Below, in pieces: positions 16,425-27,345 of a stretch of DNA of 64,000 nt. The notes below the pieces were generated by a model. The model had not been told where the DNA came from. It worked only from the letters and a program-made list of their open reading frames with translations, and ran no database searches. Position 1 is the stretch's first letter; each line of letters begins with the position of its first letter. The stretch comes from Spisula solida (Eukaryota; Mollusca; Bivalvia; Venerida; Mactridae), in assembly GCA_947247005.1 (NCBI GenBank), contig OX365946.1, positions 51,796,734-51,860,733 of the forward strand. Reading direction: 5' to 3'. The position numbers were made by a program, and so were the translations under genes.

Positions 16425-16915
16425 CCCGCACAAAGAGTTGTAAGGGGGGGGGGTATACTGGATTCAGCTTGTCTGTCTGTCTGTCTGTCTGTCCGTCCGT
16501 CCGTCCGTAGACGCATTCTTGTGGACGTAACTCCTCCTACAGTTTTTGCAGCATTTGATTCAAACTTAAACAGATGAACAACCTCAACATGTAGATGTGC
16601 ATAAAGGAAAGAATTTGCGCTGTGACTATTTTTGACAGAATTATGGCCCTTTGTACGTTTATGCACTATACAATATATAGTGAACAGGTCTTGTGGACGC
16701 AACTCCTCCTACAGTTTTTGCAGCATTTGCTTCAAACTTTAACAGATGAACAACCTCAACATGTAGATGTGCTTAAAGGAAAGAATTTGTGCTGCGACGA
16801 TTTTTGACAGAATTATGGCTCTTTGTACTTTTATGCACTATACAATATATAGTGAACAGTTCTTGTGGACGCAACTCCTCCTACAGTTTTTGCAGCATTT
16901 GCTTCAAACTTTAAT
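16425..16915 (-). mobile_element. Second pearl-like repeat with (CTGT/CCGT)n and a 173-bp tandem core
   Basis: A C- and G-run inverted pair (ACCCCCCCGCAC ... GGGGGGGGTAT) is followed by (CTGT)n then (CCGT)n at 16470-16508. Next come three copies, about 173 bp apart, of a segment starting CTTGTGGACG and containing CTCCTCCTACAGTTTTTGCA. The order relative to the microsatellite suggests the opposite orientation to the neighbour at 15500-16228. The open frames at 16595-17006 are translations of these copies. Confidence 0.6.
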
Positions 16916-17865
16916 TAGGCAATATGGTCAGATAAGTCTGATCCTGCAGCAAATGAGACATAGTCACATTGGCGTATCCATGACCTTGATATGTAGGCAC
17001 TTATAAATCATAAAAACCAAGACTTTCAAGCACAGACAAACTGACCTGACGCTCAACAATGATGTATTGTTATAAATACGGACTATATGTTATATCCGCT
17101 GTACGGTGTCTACCAGTGATGAAAATCGATGGCACCGTGCAATATATAATTTAGATCAAACATCAAATGCGCGTATTGAAATTACTCAAAATTACCCATA
17201 CGCAAGCTTATTATCAATTACTAGATCTACATGCATATATTGCATGTAAACTACTGTTACCAATGTGCGTGTTTGTGTTTTTAAATTCGGTATAATATGT
17301 TGTTACAAATAACAGCTGACCAAATACAGAATATTGTAGTGTGTGTAATGTTGCCAAAAATAGCATCAGGGGCGACACGTTGCTTGGTTTTATTGTAAAT
17401 TCTGAAAACAGCTTTGAACTGTAGTCTGAATATTTTTTCTTGGAACTGTAGTCATAGTTGCAAATTAAAAGAAAATTCATATTTGTGCCATGCATTGTTA
17501 TAATATGTATTTTATTTGTTGCAAAATTGCCTCCGGTGTTCCCGGAAGGTGTAAACATGACTCTTCAATCACGCATGGAGTAGATCATACCAGGAAAACG
17601 AAAAGGCTTGATACTGTAGTCCGCTCTCACACAAATTTTTTCCAAGGTTTCTCAGGGTAATTGAAAAAACGGTCAAGCTACGGAGAAATAAACTATATAT
17701 GGCGGAACCCTTATATTTTTTCCCTTAGCGTGGTCTATATTTCATAGAAATTGGTGAAGAAATAAAATACTTATGCCTATTTTCCTTCGCGAAGTGGAGG
17801 TTTTGTTTACAATTTTCTTCTTTGGACTGTAGTATTTAGTCACGTGGTATTGCCACACTGAGTTA

Positions 17866-19154
17866 GATTGTGTACACAATCTCAGGTTATTGGAAAAAGT
17901 ATTGGTGATTGGTAATTAACACCTGTATTCTGTAATTTAAGGCATCAAAACGTGTGAGCCTGCATAGAGTAAAGGGTTTAAAATACCAAAAACCTTGCAC
18001 CGACTCACTCAGCAGTACCAGCATAAATGGTCTCATAGCTGGACTACAGCTTCTGTCATTTGTTTCAAAGTATAGCTATCACAATGTTTTTTTTATTTTT
18101 TTGCGTTTGACCGAAACAGTCATAGTGCATGGCCGTTCAGTTTCCTAATTGGCCAATGATCTCCGGCTTTGAGGGAACAGACAGAAAGTTTTTGCTCGAG
18201 TTGGAATTTACACTGAAAAGCATTTCTGAAATTTCCAGTGCCCTGGCCAAGATATTATAATAATAAATTTAGACAAATTGAAAACTACACTATAATTTGT
18301 AAAAGACAATATTTATTTAATATTGAAAATTATAGTAATTCGCAGCAAATTGTATTAAATACCATACTTTCCAATCCATATTAGAGTCAAACAGGCAACT
18401 ACAATGAAGTTTTAATTTTCACTAAGTATAAAACATAGTTTTTATTTTAGGCTGATTGTGAAGTTCTTATAGTAATCACTCTCAACACCTCATTTCTGAT
18501 GTAAACCATTGCCATGAGGGTTTGAGAGAAGAGAACCCAATGTCTACATTTCAATGCCGAGCACCAAACATGGGCAAGACTGGTACCATGTCCATTAATT
18601 GGTAGGACATCGTCACGAATTGAACCCAAAGACCTCCCACACTCAAATTCGTAAGTTGGTTTTTAAGGCTATGTACACTACATACTTTATCGTTGCAATA
18701 TTTTTTCACCTTATTATTACTGTATGTGTATACATCATTTATGTAATTATGTTTCCAGATTTACATAAGCTTGTCTATTTTGGGGCATCGTAAAAACAGG
18801 TCATCCATGTAACAAGATTTTTATGATGCTTGTAACATTGTAAGATAATAAAAATATTCTTTTAAAAGCTTTACTTTTTTCTAATAAGCAGGTGTGGTGA
18901 ATTTTTGACTTTGTTGCCTGATCTAGGTGGTTGCCTGATCTAGGTGTTTACCCTTATGAAATTGAGATTTAAAAGTCATAAAGTCTCTTCATGTTACAGC
19001 ATTTAATACGGTACATAATATGACTGCATTATGGTGTATATGAATACTATAGCGCAGAGACCATCCAAAGCCACTAGGAAATGACGGCAGTACCCATATG
19101 CAAGAGTCAGGCATAGAACAAACAGTTACTATCCATATCTGCAGGACAATGGTT
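17866..19154. other. Non-coding stretch with a dispersed repeat
   Basis: About 18095-18200 carries a segment ('ccgaaacagtcatagtgcatggc ... aagggaacagacagaaagtt' pattern) found again twice at about 23930-24150. No exon was supported. Confidence 0.45.
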
Positions 19155-19602
19155 TCGATTTATATGCTTTTATTTATCCTCACCACAGGATATCCATAAG
19201 GGCGAGGCCCCCACAAGAGGTTAGACACTTTAGTTTTTGGGGAATGGTGCATGATACAAAAGATGTCCAAAGACAATGCTCTTATATTTTATGCTTTTAT
19301 TTATCCTCGCCACCGGAAATCCATATGGGCAACGCCCCTAGAAGAGGCTAGTCACTTTAGTTTTTGGGGGATAGTGCATGATACAGAAGATGCCCCAGTT
19401 ACAGAAGCATCCCTGGTTCTTTTACGTGCCGATGTAAAGCATCATACATGGTACCTTGCTTAACATCTCGTCTGAAAGACTGTTAGTAATTTTAGTTATG
19501 TTAGGTGGGAAACACTGAAAAGCATTTCTGGCTGGAGTAGGCATCCAACCTACGACCTTCAGATCAGCAGTCAGTAGCTTACCACTAGACCACTTGTCAA
19601 CC
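19155..19602 (-). mobile_element. tRNA-derived SINE, second copy, with duplicated tail
   Basis: Same family and orientation as 6285-6566. The tRNA-like head is at about 19530-19602 on the minus strand, with a decayed B box (GGTTGGATGCC). The body carries the 'cctcgccaccggaaatccatatgggc' segment, present twice (about 19175 and 19305), so the 3' part is partly duplicated. Confidence 0.7.
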
Positions 19603-19609
19603 AATATAA

Positions 19610-19715
19610 AGACAATGGATACTTCAAGCAAGCCTTTATACTCACACCGCACTGACACACTATGGACTTTGAATTTCGTGATAATTAACCATAAAGGGAG
19701 GTAATTATGAATGAT
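19610..19715 (-). repeat. Dispersed ~100-bp module shared with 51560-51660
   Basis: On the minus strand it contains ATAATTACCTCCCTTTAT, GAAATTCAAAGTCCA and AGGCTTGCTTGA in the same order and spacing as the plus-strand copy near 51.6 kb. In both places a tRNA-like head follows it within tens of bases. Confidence 0.6.
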
Positions 19716-20627
19716 AACTATATTTTGGTATATGTTACTGCATTACTGGTGTTTTACGGTTTATAAAATTGCAACATATTATTACATACCACTATATTTA
19801 TGACTGAAGTAAGGTTTAATATAAAGTTCTTTAAAAGTTTGAACCATTCGTTACTTCAGTTGAAGAGTTAAAAGTCAGAATAATGAAAATCAGTCCCCTT
19901 GATACAAGGTCTCAATTTGGACATAATCAAAACATTTAATACATAATATTTAAATTTGCTTTTGCCTTAATACAAGGAAATCACAAATATAGGAAAGGGA
20001 TTGTCCTGTGTGAGCTATACTCATTTATAGTTGACAAATAATTTTATTTACCTTTATTTGATAAAATACCACATTAAAACAATGTAATATATAAGGTACA
20101 TTGAGTTGAATAAACTCCATCCCGTACATACATTACGTAATGTCTTTAAAATGACTAAAACAAGTCATCAAGATGATAAACTGACTCCTTTAAGATATAG
20201 CATAACAAATGAAGGACATATTTTTAACATAGGATGGGTACATATGGACCATTGTATCTTTTTCAGCATCACAACTTACACCCACATCCTGACATAGTTT
20301 GTACAAAACAGGACAAACTGTAACTACATGGAGATTTGTACCTCATTAAACATGAAAGAAATCATGTTATAATGTAAATAGCTGACTTAATAATGACCTT
20401 AATAAACAGCCCTGGGATAAGTTGAGGAAACAGTAAGAAACTGGACAATAAATTACAACCAGTCAACAGAGTCCTAAATCACAGAGATGCGAACAGATCG
20501 TAGACATCGCAAAGTTCCGACTCTGCCGACTGTCTGCGCGCATTTTGTTCATCTTGCAGTGTTACACGAAAAACAAATGCTTTCCTCAAAGTTAATACAT
20601 TTACGTTTTGCGGAAAAAAATGTGATT

Positions 20628-20852
20628 ACAGAAAATTTGACACGACTCTCGAACTTATATTAGCATAATTTCAAAGCTGATTTATTGTCTATAGTATCAC
20701 AAAGACGCTCGAGGTGTAATACCAACACAAATCTAAAGGACCGATTTTGCATGATTTGCTCGCGGAAATTTATATATTCAACGCAAGAACCCTGTAATAT
20801 ATTCATGCATAAAGGTCAGAATCGTTTCAAATTCTCCTAGCTGTAATGTGAA
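20628..20852 (+). mobile_element. MITE of the TATAGTCC family, copy 1
   Basis: It begins with AAATTTGACACGACTCTC and ends with a CATGCATAAAGGTCAGAATC block and CAAATTCTC, inverted matches of one another. It is about 225 bp and non-coding, and lies just 49 bases from the RhoGEF exon end at 20901, within the intron. Intact relatives are at 30518-30758 and 42223-42482. Confidence 0.75.
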
Positions 20853-20900
20853 CCAGGCTTATGATTGGCCTAGCCAATGATTATACAATATGATACTTAC

Positions 20901-21011
20901 ATGTCTGATTTTACCAGCTGCACGACTCAGATTCTCATAGTCAGGATGTTCAGGATCAGTTTCCTGTAGCAACTCATTCAGATATTTGTCATACTCTGGA
21001 ATTCTTTGAAC
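20901..21011 (-). CDS. RhoGEF (Dbl-homology) domain exon, 37 codons
   Basis: Minus strand, acceptor ATCTACTTTCAG and donor ACAT|GTAAGT, phase 0 at both ends. The translation starts VQRIPEYDKYLNELLQETDP and continues EHPDYENLSRAAGKIRH. This matches the most conserved block of Dbl-family DH domains, the helix usually reading 'P-V/M-Q-R-I/L-x-x-Y-x-x-L-L-x-x-L-L ... T-x-x-x-H-P-D-Y'. DH domains catalyse nucleotide exchange on Rho-family GTPases, and this helix contributes to the GTPase-binding face. The next exon in frame is at 10222-10335, across an intron of about 10.6 kb. The half of the DH domain that should precede it was not found with certainty. The subfamily is not assigned. Confidence 0.88.
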
Positions 21012-21119
21012 CTGAAAGTAGATAAGGGGAGACAATCATAAGATGACAGTTATTGACAACACAGGTATATTGTAGTCTGATTTAAGATGTTAACTGAGCT
21101 AATCCTCTTAAATTCTTTT

Positions 21120-21556
21120 AGAACAAGACTGGATTCAATAAACGCTTATGCCCCTATGGAAACCTTGTCCATGAAAAAAGCTAAGTCAATCAGGGGCCAT
21201 AATTCTGTTGAAATATTGGATAGTGTTACATGGCTTTGATAATGTAAGGGGCTTATAATGATGGTAAACAAGTATGTCAATTTTGAAGGCAACGCTTGAT
21301 GTAAGACAAAATTTGGGTTAACAAGAATTGAACGCTTAATAAGCCTAAGTCCAAAATTAGGTAAATGTGAATGTCAAAATGGGGTCAGGTGATACAGGCG
21401 TATGGAGAGTGTTCATATACAACATCCATGTAAGTATGGAAGCTTTGTAGCAAGCCATAATAATGCTAGAAGAAACGGTCAATTTGGGTTAACAGGATGG
21501 ATGAACGAAGGTTAATCACTATATGCCTTCCGATCTATCAATACGGGGGCATAAAA
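21120..21556 (+). repeat. Dispersed repeat ending ...GGGGGCATAAAAA
   Basis: Shares order and wording with 49533-49836: 'caataaacgcttatgcccc', 'aagtcaatcaggggccataatt', 'tttgggttaaca', 'cactatatgcc', then a tail 'ggggcataaaaa'. About 435 bp here and 300 bp in the other copy. Non-coding; probably a non-autonomous mobile element common in bivalves. Confidence 0.65.
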
Positions 21557-21579
21557 ATATCACAGTTAATTTCTCGACT

Positions 21580-21790
21580 GAAATTTATTTCAGCTTTTGT
21601 TTTCATAAGAAGGTATATTACAAATGTATAGAGGTGTATTACAAACACAAATCAAAAGGACCGATAAATTACAAGACCGCTTAAGGAAATTGATATTATA
21701 TATTCTGCTCACATTCTTTAGAACCTTGTAATTATTTTCATGCATAAAGGTCAGGATCAAGTATTTTTGGACTATTCCATAATGTTTCAT
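21580..21790 (+). mobile_element. MITE of the TATAGTCC family, decayed copy 2
   Basis: Contains 'gttttcataaga', 'aggtgtattacaaacacaaatcaaaaggaccg' and 'catgcataaaggtcaggatc' in family order, lacks the left tip, and ends at a degenerate TTTTTGGACTATTCC. The open frame on the other strand is incidental. Confidence 0.65.
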
Positions 21791-22270
21791 TAACATTGTG
21801 TAAGTTTTGCTTCAAGTTTGCAAATAAATTTGTTACTGACACTTAGGAAATCCACAAGCACATTTAACTAAACATTCGTAACTTTATGTGAAAAAGTCTG
21901 TGAAAAACATTGTAACTCTCCAATTGAAGGAAGGAAAACAACACACTTGATATTTACTTGAGTTTGAATTTTCGCAAATTTGGCAAAATCTTAACTTTGA
22001 GCCGACTTTTCTATTGGAGATGATTTGGGAGATTTAGGCCAAGATTGTTTATTGTTTAAATGTTCACTCACAACTGTGCATTATGAGGGCTTATAATAAT
22101 TTCTGTGTCATGAAAACATGCACAAATTATAATAAATTTGTCAATGACGATAATATTATGTAGATTTAAGAACAGGTAAGCATTAAAATGTGAGTGACCG
22201 AAGGTTTTTGTGGAACTGACCACGTGTAAAGTAAGTCACGTTTACCGTCGTCACATGTCCAGTAAGTTTC

Positions 22271-22465
22271 TTAACCTTCTTGCGCTACTATCGTAACACC
22301 ATGATTAAATATATGATTTCTTGTATAATGTATACACGCCAGGATATTAACCGAAATATGAAGAGGATCTCGAGTTTCACCTGACATTGAACTCAATAAT
22401 TCAAACATTGTTGGATTATCCATAAAAAGCTTCCATACAATTGGGTATTCCCAAGTACGGCTCAT
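22271..22465 (-). other. Orphan open frame of 64 codons with protein-like composition
   Basis: ATG at 22462-22465 on the minus strand lies behind an in-frame TGA and reads MSRTWEYPIVWKLFMDNPTM at the start, with a balanced mix of hydrophobic and polar residues, ending at a TAA. No splice site, domain or neighbour supports it. It may be a chance frame or a remnant of a mobile-element gene. Confidence 0.15.
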
Positions 22466-22744
22466 TAAGTTAAGTCAATACCCCACTCAGCGGGTACCGC
22501 ATCCAACCCAACAACCACACAACACTTGGACCAAATATATAACTTAATATACCAGCATGTACTTGAACATTGTATATATATATTTTCACAACTAATCATT
22601 ATTCAACATTAATAGAGAGGAATACATAGACAGATAATCCTCTCCCAAGCTAGGTCAAACACAAACTACAACGCCCCCTACCTACAATCTGAATCGATGT
22701 ACAGATCACTGACCAGGTACAGAATGCGGCTAAACTTCTAAATA

Positions 22745-23020
22745 CTTAAAGAGACCCAAATGGCCCTTAATTGCTCACCTGAGATCAAAGGAGAACTAAG
22801 TATGATTTTTACCCCAACAATACGTCCCTTGTATAGAATATAGCGAGATACAACCTTGATGCGCTAAAGGGACGAATAACAGGATGGCACTGAAGTTACT
22901 GCAGCCAAACATGCTGCACCCCTAATATGATCCCTGCTATGATCATGCATGCAATGATACTGTGAGGCACCATTCTCAAAGGTTCAAATTCTAGCGGGGT
23001 TGGGAGGGAGAAGACAGATC
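22745..23020 (+). repeat. Dispersed repeat with 'ggcccttaattgctcacctga' start
   Basis: The opening resembles the start used by many bivalve pearl-like repeats ('gggccc ... tcgctcacctg', compare 15505-15535), but no tandem core or tetranucleotide run follows. Non-coding. Confidence 0.4.
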
Positions 23021-23929
23021 TGGACAAAAACCTAATCCACTTTTAATTTTAAGACAAACTCAGCATAATGACTCAGTATCATAATATTATCAAAAGATTT
23101 ATAATCAAAGGTCTTCATACAATAGTATGCGAAAAATATTTTTCTATCTGTTTATCACATGTGGTACATGTACATAACATAATTATATACATGTATTTCC
23201 ATTTTATAAACTCGGATAAAATTTAAAAGCCGAGTATTTTGTGTGTCTACATTGTACCAGTAGCGACTAGGTTCGAGACATCAGTGATTTGTATGAAGAC
23301 AATTAATACAAAAATATGCTTAAATATGTCACATGGCAAAAACCTGACACATATAAATGTCAACCACGGCCTGACATCAACAGGTAAGACTATAAAACTT
23401 AAACCGAGACCTAATGTGGTTTTTCTTCTGAAAGCCACAAATATGTTAACCACAAACTTGTAAAACATGTTTGTTCATATAAATCTGTATCAGGCAATAC
23501 GGGACTATACGAAGATACATTATATACACATAAATTGTACATCCGTGAACATCCATCAGTCGAGAAATTTATATTATACATCATTTTGTATTTGCATCAT
23601 ATATATATAACGTGTACAACATAATTATTTCTATATTTGTAGGTTTACTGCAAATAATTCAGGGTTTAATAGCATTAACACATATATCATAGTTTAAATC
23701 ATTATTTTTCTACGTTTCCACTTCAAGTCTTTTTTAGGTTTACTTCGGCTACTCAGGTATCGTCATTGACGTGGATGAATTATTTCGTAACATTCCACCT
23801 TCCATTAAAACATTTACGTCAATGAATACATTTACGCTATTCTACATGTATAAACATTACCACATACTGTTTGTCATATATTATGTGTAAACTGTCACAT
23901 ATCTTATCTGTCTGTATGTTATTTGTTTG

Positions 23930-24150
23930 TATGCGTACAACTGAGACCGTGGTTAAAGCATGGTCATTCATTTTTTGCCCTACCAGATTACATGTAGCTA
24001 AAGACCTCCAACTTCGAGGGAATCTAATTATTTTATTTTACGTTCAACTGAGACAGTCGTAGTGCATGGTCATTCAGTTTGTATCCCTGCCTAATTGGCT
24101 AATGACTTTTGGCTTTAAGGGAAGAGACAGAAAGTTTGTATAATACAAGG
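23930..24150 (+). repeat. Two tandem copies of the 18.1-kb dispersed repeat
   Basis: Two segments about 110 bp apart share 'caactgagac', 'catggtcattca' and 'gggaa' blocks with the single copy at about 18095-18200. Confidence 0.55.
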
Positions 24151-24382
24151 AATCCAGACGCGCTGCCCTAGTTCTTTCCAAATAGACTCCTAGGTTGTAT
24201 ATGACTGTCTACAGCAACTAAGCAGAAACTCGGCGGTGTTTTCCCTGATGGTAGTGGTGACAGCTGGTTTGGGGGAACAAGGTGCTGATAGCTGTCCTTG
24301 AAGTCCTGGACTATTTGAAGTATCATCACTACCTTGGCATTGTAGCAGCGCTGTGCACTCAGTTGACACTATGATTTTATTG

Positions 24383-25132
24383 ATGAAACTAGGTCATTCA
24401 GCTTTTTTATAGCTGAAACTAGGTCATTCAGCTTTAGTATAGCTGAAACTGGGTCATTCAGCTTTTGTATAGCTGAAACTGGGTCATTCAGCTTTTGTAT
24501 AGCTGACACTAGGTCATTCAGCTTTTGTATAGCTGACACTAGGTCATTCAGCTTTTGTATAGCTGACACTAGGTCATTCAGCTTTTGTATAGCTGACACT
24601 AGGTCATTCAGCTTTTGTATAGCTGACACTAGGTCATTCAGCTTTTGTATAGCTGACACTAGGTCATTCAGCTTTTGTATAGCTGACACTAGGTCATTCA
24701 GCTTTTGTATAGCTGACACTAGGTCATTCAGCTTTTGTATAGCTGACACTAGGTCATTCAGCTTTTGTATAGCTGACACTAGGTCATTCAGCTTTTGTAT
24801 AGCTGACACTAGGTCATTCAGCTTTTGTATAGCTGACACTAGGTCATTCAGCTTTTGTATAGCTGACACTAGGTCATTCAGCTTTTGTATAGCTGACACC
24901 AGGTCATTCAGCTTTTGTATAGCTGACACCAGGTCATTCAGCTTTTGTATAGCTGACACCAGGTCATTCAGCTTTTGTATAGCTGACACTAGGTCATTCA
25001 GCTTTTGTATAGCTGACACTAGGTCATTCAGCTTTTGTATAGCTGACACTAGGTCATTCAGCTTTTGTATAGCTGACACTAGGTCATTCAGCTTTTGTAT
25101 AGCTGACACCAGGTCATTCAGCTTTTTGCATA
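24383..25132 (+). repeat. Highly uniform 30-bp minisatellite, ~25 copies
   Basis: The unit AGGTCATTCAGCTTTTGTAT plus AGCTGACACT is repeated about 25 times with only a few substitutions, mostly at the array ends and in the final base. On the minus strand one frame is open throughout, giving a decapeptide LNDLVSAIQK repeated for about 250 residues. One plus-strand frame is also open, since a 30-bp unit without stops in a frame stays open forever. No conventional ATG begins the long frame (it begins at a GTG), and no splice site was clear. Treated as a satellite; coding remains possible. Confidence 0.9.
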
Positions 25133-25832
25133 CTGGGACTTGCACATTTTTGACAGCTAAAACTTGGGACTTTCAGCGATTAAGTTCAGTTGCATGTTGG
25201 GCATTGTGTCGTGTTGTTGTAGCCTGTGTTGTTTTTGTCTTTTCTGTGCTTGGCTGTTTCGGTTGAGTGCTGCCTTCGGTTCCCTGTCCGATTTTTTACT
25301 GCCTTTAGTGCATTGATATTTAACGATTAACCTGACCAGGTGAAATAAGTTGTTTATCATGATATAGACACAAACATGTTGTTTAACGGAATGCGCTAGT
25401 GAACTTACCTATAGTCCAACTATCAATCATCGGTTGTCATATGACTATGATTCGGATCTACCAAATGTTGATTTATGTAACCACAAAGTATGTTTTTATT
25501 TCATTCACTATACCACAGTATTAGTAAACAGACTTAATATCATGAGATAACCTTGATCTTCCAAGTAACTTCCCATCCTTGTCTACATGTATAATAAATG
25601 CCAGGTCACATAACAAAGTATATGACAACATAATTGCTCATTGAAAATACCAGTATATACTAGCTGGTGCTAAAAAAAAAAAAAAATTCAGTTTTCTTAT
25701 TATTTTAATTGTCCTAAGTTGTAGTTCTTTTTATAGCAACATCAAAACTGCAGTAAAACTATTGCTAATTATTACATTACTAGCTGAAATTACAATTTGC
25801 ATGGTACATATACATTTCAATGGCTTAATCAT
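25133..25832. other. Intron-like DNA with a poly-A run
   Basis: A 15-base A run at about 25672-25686. A strong donor sequence on the minus strand (CTATAG|GTAAGT at about 25410) follows a 7-codon ATG frame (MIDSWTI), but it would end in phase 1, unlike the other first exons, and was not accepted. Confidence 0.4.
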
Positions 25833-26046
25833 GGTATGAATCCCAATACACCGATTCTCAGTTCCGTCACAGAACTGTCCTGTTTTCATATGGCTCTGAT
25901 GGAACTGAAAACGCTCCGACAGAACACAATTGTCATGTATCCTGAGGTCCGTCAGAGTGTTACATCGGTTTTCAGTTCTGTTAGAGCCATATGAAAACAA
26001 TACAATTCTCTGATTAAACTGAAAAACAGTGTATTGGGATTCATAC
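25833..26046. mobile_element. Palindromic ~210-bp MITE, copy 1
   Basis: The whole element folds back on itself: the tip TATGAATCCCAATACAC at the left recurs inverted at the right. Inside, a block 'gttttcatatggctctgaYggaactgaaaac' is present in both orientations. Relatives are at 35943-36149 and 57347-57562. Confidence 0.88.
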
Positions 26047-26427
26047 TGTGTTAAATGACTTAATCAATTACAAATGATGACATACTTTTATTCAGAATCA
26101 CTTTGGTTATATTTGAGACAGTTCGCGTTTGGGTCACCAAATGTAAAGTTACAGCAGGCCTTCTCTCAATCACCCACGCCCTATATTGACCTTAAGATTA
26201 GGGATGCAAAAAAGCATATTTTGTTTTCAGCAACCCCCTCTTCATAACATAGGGATTACGAGAGTTAACCTAATTAACTATCATAGTAAATTCCGTAATC
26301 TTTGACACTGGATTGAGTGCCACCTGACATGAAATAGTGTAGGTGGGGAATATCTGATAGATGGACAACGTATAGTGTATCAACTATGTGACAGTGTGTA
26401 TAACACCTGGTACGATATACCTGATAA

Positions 26428-26652
26428 TATAGTATGGAGAATTTGACCTGATCCCGACCTTTATGCATGAATATATTACAAGTTCTTGTGTTAATAAATC
26501 AATTTTCGCGAGTAAATCGTGCAATCTCAGACCTAAAGATCGTGTTTGTATTTATCAACTGACCTGGATTATAAATATAGACAAGAAATCAGCTGTTAAA
26601 TTATGCAAATAAATGGTTGAGGATCACATTAAATTCTCCGTACTATACCATA
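26428..26652 (-). mobile_element. MITE of the TATAGTCC family, copy 3 (reverse)
   Basis: Left tip TATAGTATGGAGAATTTGAC and right tip AAATTCTCCGTACTATA are inverted matches. The internal 'cctttatgcatgaatatatt' is the reverse of the family's 'catgcataaagg' block. Full length, about 225 bp. Confidence 0.8.
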
Positions 26653-26653
26653 C

Positions 26654-26694
26654 CTGATACAAGGTGTCAGTCGGGTTAATCAAAGATATGTCAC
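26654..26694 (-). CDS. Candidate 41-nt micro-exon (hypothesis)
   Basis: Minus strand, acceptor GACCTACTTCAG and donor TATCAG|GTATGG. One frame reads (G)DISLINPTDTLYQ and ends in phase 0, so it could splice straight to the DH exon at 21011. It needs a phase-1 donor before it, which the 27305-27345 candidate can supply. The sequence is not a recognisable DH motif. Confidence 0.2.
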
Positions 26695-27304
26695 CTGAAG
26701 TAGGTCCATGTCACTTTAACATACCAAAACTTGTATTTATTTTAGAAATTTTGAAATATGTTCTAATTTACTTAATCCTGAATTCTCGACAAACAATAAG
26801 TTAGTAAGGGATGGTACAGTCAGCAACAAGGGCAAATCTATATCCCCACCTCAAATATTTGGTGGGGGCATAAACACACTTAACAATTTAACCAATAGGA
26901 GAGATCATGTTTGTATACAGAGGTATTCATGCAAATGTGCCCACCACCTAGCTATTGGTGAATGGCAGGTTTTCGCATATGAATATGACATACGTAGTTG
27001 ATCTCCCATATTAGGACCTGAAATGCCAGACCATATTAATTTATAACATAAGTTTAGGCAGAACCAGCATCAGTTAAATTGATTATCGTCTTTACTCAGA
27101 TTTGAGTGATGCACATACTACGTAGTCTCATCTAAAACAATAACTTAATTTATATCAAAATTAAAACTGAACAATTCATGAATTATCTACCAATAGTATG
27201 GTGAAAGTTGTAAGGACACAATCTTGTTATGAAAATTGGGGATATAGAAATACAATGTATAGTAATATGTTACCAAAAATCCCTTTACAAAACGGCCCCT
27301 TTAC

Positions 27305-27345
27305 CTGACTGAATAAATCTTGTCGGCCCCTGATCCGTATAGTTC
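27305..27345 (-). CDS. Candidate 41-nt micro-exon (hypothesis)
   Basis: Minus strand, weak acceptor ATGAAATAG and good donor GTCAG|GTAAAG. In one frame it reads TIRIRGRQDLFSQ and would join directly in phase 0 to VQRIPEY of the 21011 exon, resembling the basic-then-leucine stretch usual before that motif. In another frame it reads NYTDQGPTRFIQS and would join the 26694 candidate. The two solutions exclude each other. Confidence 0.22.

Larger units (their letters stand above)
14280..17860. mobile_element. 3.58-kb foldback-type DNA element with terminal inverted repeats of about 760 bp
   Basis: Positions 14280 to about 15042 recur as the reverse complement at about 17091-17860. The outer few hundred bases differ only at scattered positions; the inner part (for example ATCGATGGCACC against GGTGCCATCGAT) is more diverged. 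Both tips read CAGTGTGGCAATACCACGTG. The pentamer AGTTA directly flanks both sides (14275-14279 and 17861-17865), fitting a 5-bp target duplication. The centre is filled by two pearl-like repeats and no transposase is visible. Each arm carries a related open frame of about 90 codons (left + strand at 14686-14976, right - strand inside 17214-17558) with no recognised domain. The superfamily is unresolved: a 5-bp duplication would fit Transib-like elements, but the tips do not match their usual CAC start, and the CAGTG tip recalls hAT, which makes 8-bp duplications. Confidence 0.85.
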
